DNA from: VGMA01 sp964655475
GTDB taxonomy: Bacteria; Chlamydiota; Chlamydiia; Chlamydiales; VGMA01
Assembly: GCA_964655475.1 (NCBI GenBank)
Contig: CAZZMO010000005.1
Location: 49,654-113,653 of the forward strand
Direction: 5' to 3'
DNA: 64,000 nt
Shown: piece by piece, positions 60,368 through 64,000 of the stretch
How the letters are laid out: each line of letters opens with the position of its first letter
Numbering within the stretch: position 1 is the stretch's first letter
Notes under the pieces: generated by a model
The model's input: the letters and a program-made list of their open reading frames with translations, nothing else
The model's database searches: none
Told to the model about the DNA's origin: nothing
Position numbers and translations under genes: made by a program

Positions 60368-61074
60368 TCATTTGGCTCTTATTGCCACTCTTCATTTTTC
60401 CGATTCTCCTTAAAATAAAAGCCCCTTATGGACGACATAGCCATACTCGATTTGGCTTTTGCTTACCTTATCGCTTAGGATGGATATTGATGGAAGCCCC
60501 AGCGCTGATCAGTTTTCTTTTCTTTTATTTTCAGACAGCCCCTTCAAAGATCAGCTATGTTTTTCTAGCGCTATGGAGCCTTCACTATGTCTACCGCAGT
60601 TTCATTTATCCATATAAAGCGAGTGGAAAACCCATCTCCTGGCTCATTGTTCTCTCTTCCTTTCTTTTCAATAGCATCAACGGCTACCTCAATGGCTTTT
60701 ATTTAGCTCAGTTTGATTATCCTATTCATTGGCTCTATGATCCCCGTTTTATCTCAGGGGTTTTGTTTTTCTTTGCAGGGGCTTACATCAACTTTCAATC
60801 TGATCAGATACTCATCCATTTGAAAAAACGTTCCCATCACTATCAGATTCCCTATGGGGGGCTTTTTCGCTACATTTCCTCTCCCAACTATCTTGGAGAG
60901 ATCATCGAGTGGATGGGCTTTGCACTGATGATGTGGTCTCTACCCGCTCTTGCGTTTTTTCTTTGGACGATAGCGAATCTAGTGCCAAGAGCAATTCATC
61001 ATCACCGTTGGTACCAAAATAGATTCATTGACTATCCTAAAAATCGAAAGATCCTTTTCCCTTTTCTTTGGTAA
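60358..61074 (+). CDS. Steroid 5-alpha-reductase-like membrane enzyme
   Basis: I choose the ATG at 60358 (MFLIIWLLLP), which overlaps the SDR stop by ten bases; a GTG at 60331 is also open. The 238-residue protein has about six to seven helices. Its C-terminus closely follows the animal SRD5A1 pattern from memory: PYGGLFRYISSPNYLGEIIEW, RAIHHHRWY, and DYPKNRKILFPFLW. The N-terminal half has KAPYGRH and LMEAP with Glu46, matching the catalytic Glu57 of human SRD5A2; HYVYRSFIYP holds Tyr77, matching Tyr91. These enzymes reduce the delta-4 double bond of 3-oxosteroids with NADPH. The family call is strong, the natural substrate in an intracellular bacterium unknown. Confidence 0.88.
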   Translation: MFLIIWLLLPLFIFPILLKIKAPYGRHSHTRFGFCLPYRLGWILMEAPALISFLFFYFQTAPSKISYVFLALWSLHYVYRSFIYPYKASGKPISWLIVLSSFLFNSINGYLNGFYLAQFDYPIHWLYDPRFISGVLFFFAGAYINFQSDQILIHLKKRSHHYQIPYGGLFRYISSPNYLGEIIEWMGFALMMWSLPALAFFLWTIANLVPRAIHHHRWYQNRFIDYPKNRKILFPFLW

Positions 61075-61120
61075 TTTGGACAAAAAATAGAGCAACAAAA
61101 CCCAATTTTTGTAGAATATG

Positions 61121-61140
61121 CCCAATTGAAAAATATTGGG
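61121..61140 (+). promoter_or_regulatory. Possible hairpin masking the lpd ribosome site
   Basis: CCCAAT at 61121-61126 can pair with ATTGGG at 61135-61140 around an eight-base loop. The 3' arm abuts the GGGGAT just before the ATG at 61147. An alternative CCCAAT copy at 61101-61106 could compete for the same arm. Confidence 0.3.
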
Positions 61141-61146
61141 GATCGT

Positions 61147-62508
61147 ATGGATTTTGATGTGATAGTCATTGGAAGCGGACCTGCTGGGTACGTAGCTGCT
61201 ATTAAAGCGTCGCAACTAGGTTTAAAAACAGCCTGTGTTGAAAAAGATGGCACCCTTGGCGGGACTTGTCTCAATGTCGGTTGCATCCCATCAAAAGCGC
61301 TATTGAAATCCTCAGAGCTCTATCATGAGATAGCACATGATGCCAAAGTGCACGGAATTCAATACGATCAACTTACCTTTAGCTTAGATGAGATGATGAT
61401 GAGAAAGCAGGGGATCATCCAGAAGTTCACCAAAGGGATCGACTACCTCTTCAAGAAAAACAAAGTCCACTCTCTAAAAGGTGCTGCCCGTTTTGTCGAT
61501 CCACATACCCTATCCATCGATGGGAAAACAGTCACAGCGAGCCATATCATCATCGCAACAGGATCTACCCCTGCAACACTTCCCTTCTTGCCAGTTGATG
61601 AAGAGCACATCATCACCTCTACTGGAGCCCTCTCCTTAAAAAAACTTCCCAAGAGTATGATCGTGATTGGAGCTGGTGTGATTGGACTAGAACTAGGAAG
61701 CGTCTACAGACGCCTCGGCACAGAAGTGAGCGTTGTCGAATACTTCGATCGAGTCCTTCCAGAGTTTGATAGCTCCATTTCTAAAACGGCAGAAAAGGTC
61801 TTCAAGAAACAGGGCTTTCAGTTCCACCTCAATGCCAAAGTGACAGGGGGTGGCAAAAACCGCATCGAGATCGGAGATCAGGTGCTCGAAGCAGAAGTCA
61901 TTCTCGTTGCTATCGGAAGAAAACCTTACACCGAAGGACTTGGTCTCGATGCAATTGGCATCACTCTTGACCCAAGAGGATTCATCCCCATCGATAGCGC
62001 CTTCCGCACACGCCATCCCCACATCTTCGCCATCGGCGATGTCGCCGGCGGCCCGATGCTTGCTCATAAAGGCTCCAAAGAGGGAGAGCTCGTTGCAGAG
62101 CTCATCAAAGGACGTATTGGTACCATGAACTACCTCGCTATCCCGAATGTCGTCTACACACACCCCGAGATCGCCTCCGTTGGCCTCACAGAACAAAAAG
62201 CGAAAGAGCTTAACCTACCCTTCAAAGTTTCTCAGTTCCCCTTCGCTGCAAACTCTCGCCAAGGAACGACCTCCAACGATCCCGACGGCTTCGTTAAAGT
62301 ACTACTCAATACAGAAACGAATCGCCTTCTCGGCCTTCACATCCTCGGCCCCTCAGCCTCTGATCTCATCATGGAAGGGGTCATCGCTATCGAAAACAAC
62401 CTCCCCCTCACAGCCCTCCTCCACTCTACCCACGCTCACCCCACCTTCTCCGAAGCCCTCCACGAATCCTTCCTCTCTCTCACTCCCGAAGGCCCACTCC
62501 ACATCTAA
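61147..62508 (+). CDS. lpdA: Dihydrolipoyl dehydrogenase (E3)
   Basis: I start at the ATG at 61147 (MDFDVIVIGSGPAG); a frame from 61126 adds seven residues. The 453-residue flavoprotein has the FAD motif GSGPAGYVAA and the redox pair Cys41 and Cys46 (GGTCLNVGCIPS). It also has the NAD motif VIGAGVIGLELG, AIGDVAGGPMLAHKG and the C-terminal His-Glu (HAHPTFSEALHE). It reoxidises the lipoyl group of 2-oxo-acid dehydrogenases such as SucAB. It lies after the steroid-enzyme-like pair, which interrupts the sucAB-lpd order. Third codon positions near the 3' end are heavily C-biased. Confidence 0.95.
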   Translation: MDFDVIVIGSGPAGYVAAIKASQLGLKTACVEKDGTLGGTCLNVGCIPSKALLKSSELYHEIAHDAKVHGIQYDQLTFSLDEMMMRKQGIIQKFTKGIDYLFKKNKVHSLKGAARFVDPHTLSIDGKTVTASHIIIATGSTPATLPFLPVDEEHIITSTGALSLKKLPKSMIVIGAGVIGLELGSVYRRLGTEVSVVEYFDRVLPEFDSSISKTAEKVFKKQGFQFHLNAKVTGGGKNRIEIGDQVLEAEVILVAIGRKPYTEGLGLDAIGITLDPRGFIPIDSAFRTRHPHIFAIGDVAGGPMLAHKGSKEGELVAELIKGRIGTMNYLAIPNVVYTHPEIASVGLTEQKAKELNLPFKVSQFPFAANSRQGTTSNDPDGFVKVLLNTETNRLLGLHILGPSASDLIMEGVIAIENNLPLTALLHSTHAHPTFSEALHESFLSLTPEGPLHI

Positions 62509-62512
62509 CCAT

Positions 62513-62547
62513 AAAAAAAGGCCGCCCAGGTTTCCCCAGGCGGCCTT
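62513..62547 (-). terminator. Rho-independent terminator of the gene at 62597-63982
   Basis: AAGGCCGCC (62518-62526) pairs with GGCGGCCTT (62539-62547). On the minus strand the hairpin is followed by seven T residues (62519-62513). It may also serve the plus-strand lpd gene, though no T run follows on that side. Confidence 0.85.
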
Positions 62548-62596
62548 CCTCAAACCTCATCCCCCCATTCACCGAGGGGCCTCAAGCTTTTCTCAA

Positions 62597-63982
62597 CTAG
62601 ACTTCCTTGAAACTATCGCTTGTTGATCTAAGCAGTGGGTTTGTATAACCATTGCCAGCTGCTTGAGCTACATGCGGTGTGCCGAATGCTGTCATTTGAA
62701 GAGAGTTAGAAGCATCTTCAAAATCTCCAAACTCATCATCATCTTCACCAAGCATCTTGACGCTTTGATAGTTACCATATCCATCTTCTGTTGTTAAAAC
62801 AGATGGCTGAACTGCTAATTTTGGTGGAAGACCGTTTTCCATTTCAGCTGCAATTTTCTTAGCGAAGTCTTCAATCTGGCTTGGGAGCTTGTTTTCTCCT
62901 TCCATTACTCTGAGAGCTGCATCGCGAACTTTTTGCTTCGCAGCAGGGAAGAGAGAAACAGTTCCAACTGCAGCTAAGTTTACAGCCATGTTGAGAGCTT
63001 TCTTCTCAGCGATGTACTCAGCCTTAATATCACGTGTTCCGATCTCACCTTCGAGGAGCTTGTTCACGATGTGTCCGTGTGAAGCGTCATCGATTTTAAA
63101 GAGAGTTCCATCTCCATACCAGTAGTTCGCACTACGGTGATCTTGTGAAGCCTTATGCTGCCCCATCAATTCAACTGCGATCATTACTTTGTTTTTATCT
63201 TCCGCAACTTCTGCACTTAGGTAAGCTTGCGCTAATCCTTTGAACATTCCTTTGAGTTCTTTAATTTCAAAGCTGTTCTTGTTCATGTAAGCAATTACTG
63301 GTGATGTGAGAAGGAACAGAGTTCCGGCAGTAGCTGCTAAACCAACGGCTGTGAAGAAGACTGTGACAACAACTCCAATCACTATTGCAGCAACGACTAC
63401 GTGAGAGACGATCTGTGCCCCTGCACCGAGAACCTGGCCGATGATCCGTGCAACTATCCCTACTGGAATTCCTAATGGAGGTAGGAATGGTAGGAAGATC
63501 CTTGTGGCCGCGTTATCAAATAAGCGGTGAGTTCCTTTAGATGCGAGAATACCACACTTATCAGAGAATTTCGCGACGTTAGCGAAATAATTTCTTCCAG
63601 ATGTTACATCAATCCATTGACATTCAATTGGCTTACGTACACCAGTGTGGTGGCTATCGTGCGTTTCACCTCTAAATAGTCTTGATAAGCAAGCACCTTC
63701 AAGAACGGCTTCTGTCTTCTCAAGGCCTGTGTAATAAGAGTCTACAGTTGCTCTAGTGCCTTCATGACGGTTATGTGGCTGAATACCACTAAAGCGACCA
63801 ATTTTATTTCCCTGATTTCCCCAAACAATTTCTTTGTCATATCCATCAGAGTCATCATTTAGAACAACAGCATGAGGGTAAAGTATTTCACCTTTTGCGC
63901 TGGGGTACTCTTCCCTTCCTGCAAAGTTGAATCCATTCGTATCATGATGAATTGGTATTCCTGTTATAGCTTGATTACTCAT
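62597..63982 (-). CDS. Hypothetical protein with bilobed hydrophobic domain (inclusion-membrane-protein-like)
   Basis: This 461-residue protein has a soluble N-terminus (about 1-160), two adjacent hydrophobic lobes (about 162-190 and 192-235; PFLPPLGIPVGIVARIIG, VVVAAIVIGVVVTVFF), and a soluble C-terminal half ending in an acidic and Asn/Gly-rich tail (GEDDDEFGDFED). Paired lobes separated by a short loop are the hallmark of chlamydial Inc proteins, which insert into the inclusion membrane after type III secretion. AGGAG precedes the ATG and a strong terminator follows the stop, so it is a single-gene unit. No sequence family is recognised. Confidence 0.7.
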   Translation of the reverse strand: MSNQAITGIPIHHDTNGFNFAGREEYPSAKGEILYPHAVVLNDDSDGYDKEIVWGNQGNKIGRFSGIQPHNRHEGTRATVDSYYTGLEKTEAVLEGACLSRLFRGETHDSHHTGVRKPIECQWIDVTSGRNYFANVAKFSDKCGILASKGTHRLFDNAATRIFLPFLPPLGIPVGIVARIIGQVLGAGAQIVSHVVVAAIVIGVVVTVFFTAVGLAATAGTLFLLTSPVIAYMNKNSFEIKELKGMFKGLAQAYLSAEVAEDKNKVMIAVELMGQHKASQDHRSANYWYGDGTLFKIDDASHGHIVNKLLEGEIGTRDIKAEYIAEKKALNMAVNLAAVGTVSLFPAAKQKVRDAALRVMEGENKLPSQIEDFAKKIAAEMENGLPPKLAVQPSVLTTEDGYGNYQSVKMLGEDDDEFGDFEDASNSLQMTAFGTPHVAQAAGNGYTNPLLRSTSDSFKEV

Positions 63983-64000
63983 ATATTATCTCCTGACTAT

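Noticed and set aside
62147..62626. Plus-strand open frame of 159 codons overlapping lpd
   Set aside because: It exists because of the C-rich codon use in lpd; the product is low-complexity Ser/Pro/Thr with no ribosome site, and lpd is certain.
1..64000. tRNA, rRNA or CRISPR elements
   Set aside because: I looked through the intergenic gaps and saw no cloverleaf-like sequence, ribosomal segment or regularly spaced repeats; a tRNAscan or CRISPR search would confirm.

Overview
The window looks like chromosome from a member of the Chlamydiota, most likely an environmental (Parachlamydiales-type) lineage rather than Chlamydia itself. The evidence is a lysine/arginine-rich HctB histone-like protein, an IspG with a large insert, a plant-like FabI, a pyrophosphate-type phosphofructokinase, a bacterial SET-domain protein, and several gene neighbourhoods that I recall from Chlamydia (pyrG-yqgF-zwf-pgl; hemW, a CT053-like gene, sucA, sucB; a HAD phosphatase near fabI; holA-like followed by an RsmI-like methylase). 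The genus cannot be resolved by reading alone. TGA is a normal stop here. No tRNA, rRNA or CRISPR array was seen. Genes are tightly packed, with many ATGA couplings and short convergent overlaps.

Layout. 1-6.6 kb: the tail of an EmrB-like exporter, an epimerase-family protein, two hypotheticals, an orphan secretin with a small membrane-anchored partner, and an S9 peptidase. 6.6-12.1 kb: a 736-residue orphan protein and two tandem peptide-binding (OppA-like) proteins. 12.2-16.5 kb: a DHA2 exporter, a secreted two-repeat protein, a SET-domain protein and a three-gene hypothetical cluster. 16.5-19.7 kb: an AT-richer three-gene cassette (two SDR enzymes and a membrane protein) bracketed by a DUF502 3' remnant and the intact DUF502 gene, forming a 114-bp direct repeat with two mismatches. 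20-25 kb: a HyuA/DUF917/NCS1-permease operon with two unknown leading genes. 25.3-31.2 kb: an exported cyclophilin, then the oxidative pentose phosphate genes pgl, opcA and zwf, then ruvX and pyrG.

31.3-39.7 kb: PPi-phosphofructokinase, an MBL-fold hydrolase, a methyltransferase, elbB overlapping ispG, rarA, an amino-acid antiporter and an exported glutaredoxin. 39.8-44.5 kb: a possible U-box/prolyl-hydroxylase fusion, hctB, a PAP2 phosphatase, an EgtB homologue that has lost two metal-ligand histidines, and a FliO-like protein. 44.6-50.5 kb: four tandem proteins inserted between the HAD gene and fabI. 50.6-64 kb: holA-like, rsmI-like, hypotheticals, hemW, a CT053-like gene, sucA-sucB, a steroid-enzyme-like pair, lpd, and a hydrophobic protein resembling inclusion-membrane proteins.

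The most exciting content is the array at 45417-49553. All four proteins keep an exact H-x18-E-x43-C pattern with Gln six residues before the Cys, and a downstream K-Y/F-T-Q motif. These are hallmarks of YopJ-family serine/threonine acetyltransferase effectors. Second is the pair at 59369-61074: an extended SDR overlapping a protein that closely resembles animal steroid 5-alpha-reductases, placed between sucB and lpd. Third is the possible U-box/P4H fusion. Together these suggest a genome region supplying host-directed effectors and host-metabolite enzymes alongside conserved core metabolism.
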